DNA from: Chinchilla lanigera
Lineage: Eukaryota; Chordata; Mammalia; Rodentia; Chinchillidae
DNA: 64,000 bases
Assembly: GCF_000276665.1 (NCBI RefSeq)
Contig: NW_004955417.1
Span: 18,942,924 to 19,006,923, forward strand
Direction: 5' to 3'
The notes under the pieces are model-generated. The model did not search any database, was not told where the DNA came from, and saw only the letters and a list, made by a program, of their open reading frames with translations. Position 1 is the stretch's first letter. Each line of letters opens with the position of its first letter. The position numbers and the translations under genes were made by a program. Shown here piece by piece: positions 36,279-49,044 of this stretch.

Positions 36279-36956
36279 CTTGTGGTGGTGGTCTTGTGGT
36301 TCAAATGAAGGGAGTTCTGAGCTATATCTCTAACACTGCTTATTGTTTTATTTGGAAGATATGGTTTGGGGAAGGCACCTAGGCTGTGCTATGGCCTGGG
36401 ATTCTCTTGTTCTTTCCTTCCAAGGAGCTGGGATCACAAAATATGCCACCGTGTCCCTCTCAGAATGGTTTCTTTTAAAAAGGGAATTCTACTTTCTTCA
36501 TTACTCAGCAATGATTTTCCATCATAAGCAGAAAAATATCTAGATTTTTAACTAGATAAACTTATGCTCCCACTGACCCTCTCCTAATCATCCTCCTCTG
36601 CTCTTGTTCATTACAATCTAACCATTCTGGTCTTCTTGTTCTTCCTAGAATTAGCCGGACTCCTTCCTGACTTGGGTTCCCTTACTTGCTGTTTTCTTTC
36701 CTAGAAATATTAGTCTTGAGATTATTTTAATTTTCCACTTTATAGAATTGTGAGGTTATACATATTTATGGTGTTCATAGTTATATATATGTATACATAT
36801 ATTCAGAGTTGTACATCACATAATGATGAGGGGTGCTCTTTAAAATGTGTCAGGCAAATTCATCATTGTGTGAAAAACATAGTGTGCTTACACAAGCTTG
36901 TAAAGACTAATAGACATATGCACAGTCCATCACTTATTCAAATGTTAAACAGAGCC

Positions 36957-37362
36957 TGTGTCTTGCTCACTTTTCTCTCGTTGCTGAGGCAAAATACCCA
37001 ACACCCAAAATTAAGGAAGGAAAGGTTTATTTAGCTTACAGTTTGTGGAGGTTTCAGTCCATACTTGGCTGGCTTTGAGGAAGAAGACAGCAAAGCAACA
37101 AGAGCACAGAGGGGAATGGCAGCCAAACAGCACAGCAGCCAGAGCAAAAGGACAGGAATGGCGGCAAGCAGCTTCTTTCCCTGCCTTACTTTGTAAACAG
37201 GCTACCCCCACCTAAGGGGCATGTAGCTCTCACATAGTCTCCATGTCCTCCTCTTCCACAGACTCAGAATGTATACAAAGTAAGCACCCTGGCTTCCTGC
37301 TGAGTCACTTAGCCAAACCTCTGGACTCCCCAAGTTGACACAATGTATCCACCATAACAGCC
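36957..37362 (-). mobile_element. MaLR-like LTR, reverse
   Basis: TGTGTCTTGCTCACTTTTCT, AATACCCAACACCCAAAATT, TTATTTAGCTTACAGTTTGT, GGAGGTTTCAGTCCATACTT and an end near GACACAATGTATCCACCATA. Closest in this window to the 29.9- and 48.2-kb copies. Confidence 0.75.
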
Positions 37363-37496
37363 TGCCTGAACATTGTGAAATAACTAAATATAATGTGTTA
37401 TTAATCTGGACATGTCATTAAATTGCTCTATGATTATTTAGCAATATGGAACAAATATGAAAACAAATACCTGATATCATTTTTACAAAATCTAGG

Positions 37497-37650
37497 TCAA
37501 GTTGGTCATGCTGGTGTACACCTGTAAACCCAGCACTCAAGAGGCTGAGGCAGGAGGATTGTTGTGAGTTCAAGATCAGCTTGGACTACATAGTGAGATC
37601 AAGGCCAGCCTGAACTGCACAGTGAGCCCCTGTCTCAAAAAGACAAAGAA
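37497..37650 (+). mobile_element. B1-like (7SL-derived) SINE
   Basis: GTCATGCTGGTGTACACCTG, CACTCAAGAGGCTGAGGCAG, then two similar units (AAGATCAGCTTGGACTACAT and AAGGCCAGCCTGAACTGCAC), matching the roughly 29-bp internal duplication of rodent B1, and GCCCCTGTCTCAAAAAGAC at the end. Confidence 0.85.
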
Positions 37651-38587
37651 AATTTGTATCAGAGGACAATGTGTTAAAGAGGCTTATGGCTATATTAAAT
37701 TGTTTCTTATCATTGGTAAGTTAAATGTCATTGCTTATTTTATAATCTCTGTTACTTTTGTATTCCATGAAAATTTTAAAATCACCCTTGAAAATTACAT
37801 CAATAGGTTTTAAACTATTGTGGTGTTTTAATTTACATGTAAGATGTGATCAAAATGTTTATGTTTTACTTACTACCATACAGAAAATTGCTCCACATGT
37901 TTATGATAATTTGTCAAACAAGAACTGAGCAATCTTTCACAGTGGTGTCTTGTTTGTTAAATAGCTTCACCATATGGGATGATGGTTTGAATGTCTAGAA
38001 TTCTCCAGATTGTCTGAAGTTGCTATAAACAAATACTGTTATACCTTACCTTATATTCTTTTGAAAGAAGTTTTACAAGGGATAGAATATCATTATATAG
38101 TTTTATTATAAAAGATTTTGAATATTTGTGAAATAAGAAAAATACTTAATTGTACTTCACTGAGACATTTAAAGGTTTCATTAGCCAAAGCATGTAGTGC
38201 CTCTGACCATTATAAATCAGTTACATATACCTGATGATAGTATGATTCTAAGCCTTTTTTACTCTAACATATACTTATCTCTGATACAGAATATATCCCA
38301 AAGGACATTTATGCTTTTATTTCCTTCTGTTCTGTACATTTTAAAATCAAAACTTTGCACAAATTTTGTCCTTTATTATATAAACTCCAGTTGCATAAAT
38401 AGTAACAATTATTTTTGTCCTTTACACAGAGCATATAATTGCACACTTCAATAATTAGTCATTAAAACTTATCAAGGATCATAATGCTTACAATTGTCCT
38501 TGCTTGCTGGCAATTTTGCATGAATGGGCCACCCACAGTCTTAGTATCATAGAAATACATAAGGTGCAATATTTGTGAAGTGAAATA
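37651..38587. other. Unassigned AT-rich sequence, no gene seen
   Basis: Only short ORFs without recognised domains. Confidence 0.4.
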
Positions 38588-40800
38588 TGTACATATTCGT
38601 GACTTTCTCCTCACTAAGACACAACACCTAACACCAACTGATTCAAGGAGGAGAGGCTGATTTTGGCTCATGTTTTTGCCATGGCCAGCTGGTACCAAGA
38701 CAAAAGGGGCATGGTGCCCCTTCAGCATTGCCAGTTGCAGCCCTCATGGCCTCTTAACATGGCTCTGGTCACTTCCCACAGCAGTCCCAAAGCAGCAGAC
38801 CCTGCTCTCCTATAACAGCCAGGAAGCAGAGAGGGAAGGGCAGAGGCAGAGACAAGAATACACCCTTCATACTTATGCTCCCACTGACCCTATCCAGTTG
38901 GGTCCCACCTTCTAAAATCAAGTCAGGTATAACGCAACTCAGAAGTGTGGCTTCTAAACCCAGAAGACTTTCAGTGGACATTTTATATTTATTTTATACC
39001 TAACACTGAGCCCCTGGCCTTTATAACACTCAAGTTCACCTAGTTATGCAAATTACTTTATGCTCTCTTGGACAGTTGCCAAATTTCTACAGTTCCAATG
39101 TTTTTTAAAAATCCAAATCCAAAATCTCCGGTAGGGTTAAAAGCAAATGCTTAACTATGAGTCACAGCACAAATCAGAAAGAAAGTTAAATACTTCCGAC
39201 ATTCAAAGGCAAAGGGCAAACATTTTCATTTCAAAAGGGAGGAAAGGAGGAGAGAAATGAATCTGGACAAAGTAAGATTGAGTCCAACAGGGAAGACGTT
39301 AAATCCTGCACTTCCATGTCCAGGTTGTGGTGAGAAGTGAGTGGCCAATGGATTGGGCAGAACCAGTCCTATGGCACTACTATTGCAAATTTTATGGCCT
39401 CTCAGGAGGCTCCTCTCACTGCCTAAGGTTTTCCCTATTCGATTTTCCACATTCTTGGCATCTTTAACTTTCCAGAGTCTCCATAGTTCTTTCTGATCCA
39501 CTCTCAGTAGTTCACACATTGTCCATGTATAACCACACTGCCTGGCCTCCCAGAACTTCTTCTGCTATCTACGTGGGTGCCTCCCCGGCCCTACAACTCT
39601 TGCATTCTGCATGGCTGTAAGCCCAGCACCACCTGGATGATTGCAAGGCCTTCCTTCCAGGTTGAGCAGTAGCCAGACCCCCTTGGACCATGACTGTAGA
39701 GGCCTATAACTACCTGTATGACACAGGACTCTGCAGCAATTCCTGAGGAACCAATTCCCTCAGGACCTCCAGGGGTCTTTCTCAAATGAAAGTTTCACAA
39801 CTTTACACCCTTGAGTCTTCAAAGACTGGGATCTTGTTGATTCCTGGGATACCCTCAAAGTATCTTCTCAATTGTTCTGATACAAAATACTTGGCTTCTT
39901 TTTAATGCTAATCATTTTAGCAACAACATTATCCTTTACTCCAACTTTGCAGGCACTTCCTTTAATGAAACTAAAAACTTCAAATTTTTCAAATCATTTA
40001 GCTTTGAGATTTACTCTCAATTTTCACTGTAAATCTGGTTATAAGCAACCAGCGGTATCCATGTCACAACCTAAACACTGGACCATGTTCTTGGAATTTC
40101 CTTTACCAAATTAATTAGTCTACTGCTTTTAATATGAGTCTCCCTCTTAGGACATGTACAGATGTAGACACATTCTCTGCCAAAGCATAATTCACATACC
40201 CATATCCCAATTGCCATTGGAGTCTCTGTTCCAAACTGAAACCTCCTGCACCTGGTGTATACAGAAGTGTCAGAATTCTGCTATTCTGAGCTTTACCTAG
40301 AACTTCTCAACAAGTTCAGTTTATAGCATTCTAGGGCTTTTACAGCTGGCATCTGCAAGCCCTTCCAAACTTCTGCAAACCACTTCCAAAGCTGCTGAAG
40401 CACAAGGTCAGGTCACAGCAACAACACTACTTCTCTGGTACCAGTAGATTGCTTAGTCACTTTCTTATCACTGAATCAAAACATTCAACACCTGATACTA
40501 CAAAGAGGAAAGATTTCTTTCTGCTCACAGTTGACTTCATTGTTGCCTGACTCCTAGACAGAAATACATGGTGGAAGGAGGGAAGCAGAGGACAGCAGCT
40601 CTTGCCATGACAGCCTGGAAGCAGAGAGAGGACATGAGGTAAAACAAGAACACATCATTCTACGTCATGTGTACAGTGACCCACCTCCAATCAGACCCCA
40701 CTTCCTAATAGCAATTTGGCTGTAGTGCACCCATGATCAATCACTGTCCCAAAGTCCCAGCTCTGAGTGTATGAGGTTGTGTGGAACATCTTGTATCTCT
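38588..40800 (-). mobile_element. MaLR element with two LTRs and internal region, reverse
   Basis: Similar LTR-like segments lie at about 38588-38990 and 40449-40790. The region between them ends CACAAGGTCAGGTCACAGCA then CTTCTCTGGTACCAGTAGAT (40429-40448). On the minus strand this begins with TACTGGTACCAGAGAAGTAG, the typical start of MaLR internal sequence right after the 5' LTR. The 1.45-kb internal region has no long frame (best 97 codons), as expected for a non-autonomous MaLR with decayed gag. Total about 2.2 kb. Confidence 0.78.
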
Positions 40801-42689
40801 ACTTACCAATAGTAGTCATTTTGTGCTAGCAGGGCTGAAATCTAGAAGGATAGATGTGCTTATTTTATAAATAATAAAGAAATACGTAATGTTAATGCAT
40901 TTGCCATCTATACATATCACATAAGCACAAGTTTTAAATGAGAAGAAGAAAATAATTTGGCAAGCAGGTGTGAAGTGATCAGTTTACCATGTAGTGAAAA
41001 TGAACATTAAGATCCATTACTGAATTTGGCTTGGTTATACATGATTCTTAGCATAGTTAGCTAATGTTAAATTCCACAATGTGATAAGGGACATATTTAA
41101 CTTGAAGACTTTTTGTTGCTGAATATTCTCCTTTGAATTTGTTTACATATAATATGCTGATTACTTCTACTCATGTCTCCCTGGGCCTTTTTCCATTCTC
41201 TCAGTATCAGAAGGATTGTCTGATTCTCCTGTTTCGGAATTCTAGAGATTAATATTTCAAAATGGTTTGATCAAGAGTTTAGGTACCCTTATGACTGAGA
41301 AACACAGCAAATCTACATGGAAATAAACCAATTTACACTGGTAGGCATATGTTCCTGCCTATGAATTCAGATGAGACAACTGAAACAGAACAGTGAGATT
41401 TGGATACCTTTTACCCTACCTGCTCACCTTCAGTCATACTCACCTGTGAAGGGTCTGGCAAGTACATCTGAGGAAAGTGGAAAGAATCTTTTCTGTGCTG
41501 ACAGGAAAGGGAGGTATTTGGGGACTTTTCTGCTCCTTCACTTTCCTTGCTATCCTTTCCCTCTCCTGCTGCATCTGATGGATTTCTCTAGGTCAACTGA
41601 GAAACCCACTCTATTCACTCAGCTTCCCTGTGTCCTCATTGGCTACAGCTGAGCTCTTCCCAGTAGCTTCTTCATCAAACTATGGTGACCACTTTGGAGA
41701 AGCACTGAATATATGCTTGCCTTTCAGGAAAGTGCAGGTCTATAAGTAGTGAAGATAAAGACAACTACTTACCGGCCTTTATATAGCAGAGTATGTACCA
41801 TATCTGTAAACTTGTATAACAGAGTATACACCATACACCACATTATATGAGTGTATACCATATCTGTAACTCTCAGGGTTTTTGTAATGTATGATATTGC
41901 ATATGACAATGAATAAACATTAGATAAATGTCTCTATGAAGTAACAATTTAGTTTGGGCACTTACTGTGGTAAAAAATACACCAGGCAATTTGAAATGTG
42001 GTTTATTTCTTGCAAAATAATTTTTGATCTAGTTTATGCCAGTTTATCTGGTGCTGTCAGTCAAGTTCTGATATGATTATGGTTATATAAACTTACCTAG
42101 AAAGTTTAGATCAAATTTAAGGTTAAGTCTAAATTCAAGAGTGTACCTAAGAATATGTTCAAAATGAAAGCTGTTTTTCCATCACAGAATAAACAAATTT
42201 GGAGAATAACTCATGAATTCATTTACTAACTGATAAAATCTTGTTAAAAAATGAAAACTACTTTAAAGCATTAACATAGACATGCAAGTAAGGGTAGTTA
42301 TAGTTTATTTGTGGGAATGATTAATTACTGTAGTGCTTTACTTATACCTCAAAACACATGAAATTAAGAAAACTGTATTTCTTCAGACAATTTCATAAAC
42401 CTAATGTATCAGAGGCCATTAATTCTACTTTTGAAGAAAAGCCCATATGTGATTAAAAATATTAAATGTGTCAAACTAATGGAGTTCAAGTTGTAAACTT
42501 TGATGGATGTGCATGGCTTAGTACTGAAAATTCATGTGGTTTTGAGCAGATATTATTGTACTGAGTTTTACTTTTGACTTTGGTAATAAACTTGCTGAAT
42601 CTTCCAAGGATGTCTGAAACAATTTTATAAGAGTATATAAACAAAGCACCCTCATCATATGAGTTATTTAAAAGTTATTCATTTGTGTC
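40801..42689. other. Unassigned sequence with a small imperfect duplication
   Basis: At 41788-41866 the phrase GTATGTACCATATCTGTAA returns as GTGTATACCATATCTGTAAC after an intervening CAGAGTATACACCATACACC. No gene. One 93-codon chance frame (41371-41652) is unrecognised. Confidence 0.45.
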
Positions 42690-42850
42690 TTCTCATTTAT
42701 TCACCTTTAACTTGACAAGTATTTATTGAGTGCCAGTACCAAATAATTCACTGAAGTATACATCACTGGATATTACAGAGTGCTACCCATCCTTGATACC
42801 AAGTATGCAAAGATGATTACTAAGATTCAGTTTCCAATCACAGATAATCT
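42690..42850 (-). mobile_element. L2/MIR-type ancient repeat, reverse
   Basis: ACAAGTATTTATTGAGTGCC followed by GTACCAAATAATTCACTGAA and ACAGAGTGCTACCCATCCTT fits the reverse of the familiar L2/MIR end ('acaaatatttattgagcacctactatg...'). Confidence 0.55.
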
Positions 42851-44632
42851 TACAAAGATAGCAAGCATTCATTCGGCAAAAGAGAATGTCACCTAAGCAC
42901 TATTCTCTATTGACAGAATATGGAAAAACATGTTAAGTGTGATTAATTCTGTAGTATATGTAAATAGAAGAATGTGGTATAGTAGTACTTAATTTGATGA
43001 CTCATGCCAATCTGATGTTTTTCTCTTTCTCAATTTCATCTGATTTTCTTCTGGTAATCACATTCCCAAACCTTGTTCCTTGGACCCTATCTGTGAGTTG
43101 GGTTAAGCATCTACACTCTAGTGAGACTTACTGATGTGGACACAGATTTGAGCTGGACGATCCCTTACATTTTCCTGGCTGAACATTCCACAAAACACTC
43201 ACCGTAGACCAAAAAATTATTATCATTTTGCCATATTTGCTAAACATTTCCTATAATAATTTTAAATAGATTACCTACACCATTGAATTTTGCCTCTAAA
43301 CATTTTAATATGTATCTCTAGACATCAAGGTTGTTCCACTCTTACTTCATGGCCACTAGTCATTATCTGACTCCAAAATTAACAATTATCAGACAGCACC
43401 TAGTCTATCTCAACTTTCTCAGTTACCCCAAATTGGTTTGTTTAAATCAGTACACAATAAAAATCACAGTTTGTCCTTCAATGCTGTATCTCTTAGATCT
43501 TTCCTCATGTAGAATAATTTTCTGTGACATTATTTTGCTGAGGCTGGTTCTTCTGTAGATTATTTCATCATATGAAATTATCTGACTAAATATATTTATT
43601 ATTGATTATTTTATTGCCATTTAACTCCAACCTCTATTATCTGAGTATTATATAAATAGAAAATAGATGAAAAGACATTACCAACACGATGACCATATTT
43701 GCCAAGAATAATTGACAAGTGATATGGTATAATAAAGACATACCTGTTTTTACCCCTTGAACCATTAGTAATGAAAAAATTAGTACCAGAGTTAAGATTG
43801 GGATGGCTAGACCTCCCTATCGGGAAGCCACATTTTCACCTCTGTGAGCAGTACATAACTTGTGTGGTGAAAACTTGGCATTACGGGAATATCCATGACC
43901 TTCCCTGCTTTAGCAAATTATTTCATTGGGGCTACAAATTATCAGTTTGTGAATGATATTCTTTGTACTACTACTAATTCCTTTTACTAATTATTGATTG
44001 GTATCCTTCTATAAACAACAAATCTTCCTTTGTAACCCATGGCCTTTTCAATTAACCAATAAAATTCTCATTGAAAAGTTATGAGAATACTTCATGTCTG
44101 CCTTTAATTATCAATTTCCAGTAGAAGTTATTTGTGTAATAATCATCTTCATGTGTGATCAACAAGGTGTTTATTTTTCTGATTTAATTTTTTGGCTTTT
44201 AATATGTTTACATTAAATGTTGTTTAAAGATAGTATCTAAAGATAAATAATCATGGTAACTATTACAGCTACTCACTAATATTTTTTCTATAACTTCTGA
44301 GTCTGAGGTGTTTACATTTCCCCATGCTCTTGAAATAATGATCTAATATTGTGAGATAGATCAATGACATACAGTGAAGAGTTACTGCCAAGTCAATTCT
44401 TCATGCTCTTTCCACAGCCATGGTAGATATTATCATTTTAACTAGTGAGAGAGAACTATGAGGAACATACCCCAAATGATCTTTAAAAAATTTTTTAGTG
44501 ATGTATAGTAAGAGAGAAATATTTTTAACCTTAAATCATTGATATTCAAACTTTAAATTTTTTAAATAAGTTTTCATTTTATCTAAAAATATAGTGAAAG
44601 ATTTTTTAAACAAATACTATAGTAAAAGACAC
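42851..44632. other. Unassigned AT-rich sequence, no gene seen
   Basis: Frames up to 75 codons, none with a known domain. Confidence 0.4.
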
Positions 44633-44635
44633 ACC

Positions 44636-44960
44636 ATCGTTAATATGCATCAAAATGTTCCCTTTCACTTTGAATACACTTATCTATTATTCTCACCAGT
44701 TTTTGAAGCAGTTCCAGAAGTCCTCTGGTGTCTTTAGTTGCCCCTGTATCCTCAATCAATTCAAAACCTTTCCCTCCTATGATCACCTTGACTTTGGGGA
44801 GGAGCCAGAAGTGGCATAGTTTCAGCTCAGGGGAGTAAGATGGGGAACAACACATATTTGTGTTTTTGTGAGCCTGCCATTCCACCTGAAGACACTGGGC
44901 AACAGCATTTAATGTACTGTTTTACCAAACCTTGTAAAGACACTCATAAACTCGGACATC
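44636..44960 (-). pseudogene. Mariner-type transposase C-terminal remnant
   Basis: The minus-strand frame (81 codons, 44885 back to 44640) has SPSYSPELKLCHFWLLPKVK, which matches the 'hPPYSPDLaPCDFxLFPKLK' signature of mariner transposases, with His at the last catalytic Asp position (SPEL/LCHF versus SPDL/PCDF). It ends DKCIQSEREHF, as mariner transposases end just before the stop. Upstream, the frame is broken by a stop (about 44925) and then by the SINE at 44961. This is a dead C-terminal fragment of a DNA transposon. No clear terminal repeat was found. Confidence 0.7.
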
Positions 44961-45054
44961 CAGGGCTGGGGATTTAGCTCAGTGGTACAAGCGCCTGCCT
45001 GGCCAGCGCAAGGTCCTAAGTTTGATTCCCCATATCATCCCCCGCCAAAAAGAA
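44961..45054 (+). mobile_element. ID-type SINE in the mariner-adjacent DNA
   Basis: CAGGGCTGGGGATTTAGCTC, GCCTGCCTGGCCAGCGCAAG and a B-box-like AAGTTTGATTCCC. GGACATC at 44954-44960 and again at 45055-45061 is a likely target-site duplication, so the flanks join directly when the SINE is removed. Confidence 0.88.
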
Positions 45055-45061
45055 GGACATC

Positions 45062-46284
45062 AAGAATTGCTTCAGAAAGAGGAAGAATGAGTGTCTAAGA
45101 TTGTTCAAAGCAAGAAGTATCTTGCGGGGAATTAATGACAACATATCTTTTACTGCAAAATTTTAAACATTCACCATGTATTTTAAACAACCCTGCAATG
45201 TAGTGATATAGTACACTGAAGGAAATAGTATATTGAAGAAATTTTTTTCTTTTTAATTATGACTTTGGAATTTGCCCATCACTAAAATACCTACATACAA
45301 TATAGGACTGTTTTCAAATATGCAGATAGCCTGTGCTAGGTCAAATAACTCTTGAGAGTTTTACTTTTCTTCCTTATGTTCTCACATTAAATAAATGCTT
45401 GTGACCAGAATGTGCCAGCTCATTTCGTGGCAGAAGAGTTGAAGATCTTTTATAAATCTCCAGACTGGAGGAAATGGCAGAGAACTGTGACTAAGAGTCA
45501 TAACAATTATTTAACTGAGAAATGATTCACTGTATGTGGCTCAGGGCTTGTGAGAAATTAAAAAGGCTAAATTGCTACTGGTGTCTGTATTCAGCTGCAG
45601 TCCTTTTGCAGCGTGTTCATGCTTTTCAGCTTTCTGGTGATTTTTCAGACTCAATATCTATATCACACCCAATGCTAACATAACATATGCTCCTTTCTGC
45701 CCTTTCACACTTTCCAAGAATGCTTGAAAAGCTAAAAAATCTATAGTCTGAGAAATAAGAAATACCCCACAATATCTATACCACAAAGGAGAAGGTGATA
45801 AACACCATACGAGAGGAACAGATAGAGCATTAAGGAAGTAGGCAAAAAGATTGTTTCTTGCTGTGAGATATAAGCAGAGACTTTTTAAATACAGATTTTG
45901 AAAGGTAGATAAAACTATGGGCATAGAACAATGAAGAAAGATGCATTTTAATCAGATTGTGGGAGAAAATACTGCTTGGTGGAGGAAATATGTGAAGTCT
46001 CGCCAAAGAGTTGTGTTAGAAGAGAGAATGTGGCTCTTTTCACTTCTCTATAATGAAACACGTGAACTTTTTCACCCTGGAAAAATCACAGCTATCGCAG
46101 ATCCTGGAAATTCTGTAACCCAGCCCACACTGGTTCATAATGACAAACATCAGTATTACTTCCGAGGCACTTTTTCATGGAAACGTTTCCAACTCTTCCC
46201 AAAAAAATTTAGGTCCCATTTGATTTGTTTATTGCAGCTTTTCTTTGGTTGTCATTAATAATATGTCAGAAAATCATTATTTTA
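45062..46284. other. Unassigned sequence, no gene seen
   Basis: The first 80 bases probably continue the DNA next to the mariner fragment. The plus-strand frame 45941-46258 (105 codons) has no domain I recognise and no clear splice-site framing. Confidence 0.4.
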
Positions 46285-46293
46285 GTCAATATT

Positions 46294-46380
46294 CGCCCAG
46301 TGATGTAGCTCAGCAGCACTAGCACCTGCCTGGCAAGCACAAGCTCCTGAGTTCGATTCCCAGTACAAGAAAAAAAGTTG
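46294..46380 (+). mobile_element. ID-type SINE
   Basis: CGCCCAGTGATGTAGCTCAG, GCCTGGCAAGCACAAGCTCC and B box GAGTTCGATTCCC, then AAGAAAAAAAG. Flanked by GTCAATATT (46285-46293) and GTCAACATT (46381-46389), an 8-of-9 target duplication. Confidence 0.85.
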
Positions 46381-46389
46381 GTCAACATT

Positions 46390-46839
46390 TATTCTCTCTC
46401 CAGACTTTCAGCTCCAAGTGAGAAGGGACTCTCAGTCCTTTGTGTTATCGTGAGTGAGCCCCTCAGCCTCTGGATCACAGTAGGCACCTCTAAAATATAT
46501 GTTAATTAAGTTAAATCTAAGGTTTTTGTTAGCCAGACCAGATTATAATTTTTGCTTTACATGAGAGGATAAGAGGTAAGGTAAGTCCTAAATTCAAATT
46601 CTTCAATGACATTGGAGTTAGTGGTAGCCATTTTTCCTAACTGCTATATGACCTCACTTTCAGAGGCTTAGAACAGCACACTCCTGTGTGCTTAGCTGTA
46701 TGGATTCAGATATCTCACCCAGGCCACAGTAGTTTAAATAAAACCAAGGTGTAGGAAGGCTTGACTTCTTCTCTGGAAGTTGTGGAGAACTCAAATTCTT
46801 ACCTTTTTCAGGTTCTAGAGGACACTTGCTTCTCATTGC
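46390..46839. other. Unassigned sequence, no gene seen
   Basis: Nothing recognisable between SINE and CT repeat. Confidence 0.4.
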
Positions 46840-46930
46840 CTCCCTCCCTCCCCTCCTTCCTTCCTTCCTTCCTTCCTTCCTTCCTTCCTTCCTTCCTTGA
46901 TTTCTTCCTTCCTTCCTCCTTCCCTCTCTT
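46840..46930. repeat. (CTTC)n simple repeat
   Basis: CCTTCCTTCCTTCCTTCCTT-type run, interrupted by GATT and CTCC. The plus-strand ORF over it (46761-46988) is just this repeat read as Ser/Pro/Leu/Phe. Confidence 0.97.
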
Positions 46931-47346
46931 CCACGCTAGCAGCACTAGAAGATATCTTCTTCTTATAGCCTCCTTCCAGCTCTTCTGAGCCCTTTTAGTC
47001 TTATGGATGCTTATGATTGTACTAAGGTCGTCTGAGTAATAAAAAGTTTACCCCATCTTAAGATCAACTGATTAACATTAATTCCATCTGCACCATCCAG
47101 TCACTTCTGCCATATAACCCTTCACGGATTGCATGGATTAGTGAGTACACTTCTCAGTGCTGCTACTATGTTTATCAAATTAGCTTTTGGATTATTTCAG
47201 GAAACTCAGAAATCAGAGTAATTCCAGTCTGAGAAAATTTTTACTGAGATTCTTCCTGTGACAATGACTAAATGTTGACAGAAACTACTCCACAGTCAGA
47301 GTAAATAAAACTATATGATCAGAAAGTAAAAGGGCAGATATCTGCA

Positions 47347-47431
47347 AAGATACTATAAATTACTAAAAAGACAGTATAAATTACTAAAAGAATACTATAA
47401 ATTACAAAGATACTATAAATTACTAAAAAGC
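47347..47431. repeat. AT-rich short tandem array
   Basis: Four imperfect copies of a roughly 21-bp unit, for example AAAGATACTATAAATTACTAA, AAAGACAGTATAAATTACTAA and a shorter third (AGAATACTATAAATT). No CRISPR-like spacers. Confidence 0.8.
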
Positions 47432-48188
47432 ATAAAATACCCTATTCATAAAAAGAGCAAAGACCAAGTGGTATCTTTACTACTTTATGACCCCAAAGGC
47501 CATCATTTCTGAGCTAACCCAAGAATCACCTTCACTCATAGTATTTTCTTTCCCAGACTTTCATCAAAACTACCCATTTCTTCTCTTTCTGTTTGGTCAG
47601 ACTATGATCTACACATATATACTTTAACCTCAGGAATAATTTTTCTAACTATATAAGCATCTTCTTTTCTTACCCGATTATAGGCATGCTCAGAATAAAT
47701 GTATTTGTCAACATTGAATTTATCTCTGTGTTTGTCCATGAGCTACAAATCAATTAACTATAAAGGAATGTTAACTAAATCAAGTGCATGAATGTAGACA
47801 AAGAATAAACAAACCAATAAGTTGAATCACACTGTTCAGATATAAATGAGAAAGAAATAATTCTGTGATCCATGCATATCTGAATATCACCTAGAGCTGG
47901 ATGAAATCAGCTGCAAAACATATTACTTTCAGTTCTGAGTATATCAGAAGTATAGGGACATCAACCACATGAAAAAGATAAGCATATTTATTTTGTTGTT
48001 GCATAATTTAGTCCACAAATACATACAATATTCTAAAAGTGATTCAACTTGCTACCATAATCATTTTAACTTGTTTTTAAGTAACGTTTTATGTGAAAAG
48101 AAAAATAGTTTATAAAGTATTATTTTATACATAATAGATATTGGAAAATGGGAAGAAAATGTTCGAATGAGAAGGAAAACAGGGAGGG
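47432..48188. other. Unassigned AT-rich sequence, no gene seen
   Basis: No recognised coding or repeat structure. Confidence 0.4.
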
Positions 48189-48582
48189 TGGTGTCTCAAT
48201 TAATTTTCTCTTGTTGCTGAAACAAAATACCTGACATCCAAAATTAAGGAATGAGAGGTTTATCTAGCTCACAGTTTGTGGAGGTTTCAGTCCACACTGG
48301 GCTGGTTTCAAGGCAGAGTGGCACAGGGCAGAGGGCAAGCATTCACGGTGGCAGAAAACAGCAAAAGCAACAAAAGCAAAAGGGAGGAATGGCGGAGAGG
48401 GGGAAAAAAAAGCCTCATCCACTCCCTTCTATTGCATGTAAACTACCCACCCCTGGGTAGGGGCAGGTGTATCTCTCACACCCATAATCCCAGCATTGGA
48501 TCATGGATCAATCACAAACTCTAAAAGTCCACCCAATGACTGCATGAGGATTTGGGGGAACATCCAGACACAAACCAGAACA
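48189..48582 (-). mobile_element. MaLR-like LTR, reverse
   Basis: TGTCTCAATTAATTTTCTCT, AATACCTGACATCCAAAATT, GAGAGGTTTATCTAGCTCAC and GTTTGTGGAGGTTTCAGTCC. It ends near CCAGACACAAACCAGAACAG. Confidence 0.75.
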
Positions 48583-48795
48583 GGTGAATAGGAAAAAAGG
48601 GACAGGAAAAAAATGAAAAGATGGAAACAAAGCTTCTGTAAATAAGAAGGGGAAGAGGGGTTGAAGGGATGGGAGGGAAATGGGAAAAAAAAACAAGCAA
48701 GGTATTTCATATACATGTAAAGTTCCACATGATGAATGTTATCACTATGTATACAAAAAAAATGTACCAATAAAATAAAATCAAACTTAAAAAAA
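48583..48795 (+). other. Possible retroelement 3' end
   Basis: An A/G-rich zone (GGGGAAGAGGGGTTGAAGGG) leads to TGAATGTTATCACTATGTAT and a terminal CAATAAAATAAAATC with A run. This resembles a LINE or ERV 3' end but no family could be named. Confidence 0.4.
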
Positions 48796-49044
48796 TAAGT
48801 TAGCACTACATATTTCTTTGAGGGATTGTGAATTGATGGATTTCCATTATGATTTACCATTGAACTAAGCACTGGGGAAAGTCAAGAAAACTGTAAATTT
48901 ACTAAAATAATTAGAAGAGGTAGAAATCAAGTAATTAAAATATATTTTGTAATAATAGTAGTTATGAATGAATAAGAACTGACATAGTTAACCATATGGA
49001 TAATTTAGTAGTGTATATAAAGTTCAGATAGTTTTTGTGTAATG

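Noticed and set aside
46761..46988. Protein-coding ORF rich in Pro/Ser/Phe/Leu
   Set aside because: It is the CTTC simple repeat read in one frame.
47347..47431. CRISPR-like array
   Set aside because: Units directly abut with no distinct spacers, and the DNA is mammalian; this is a simple tandem repeat.
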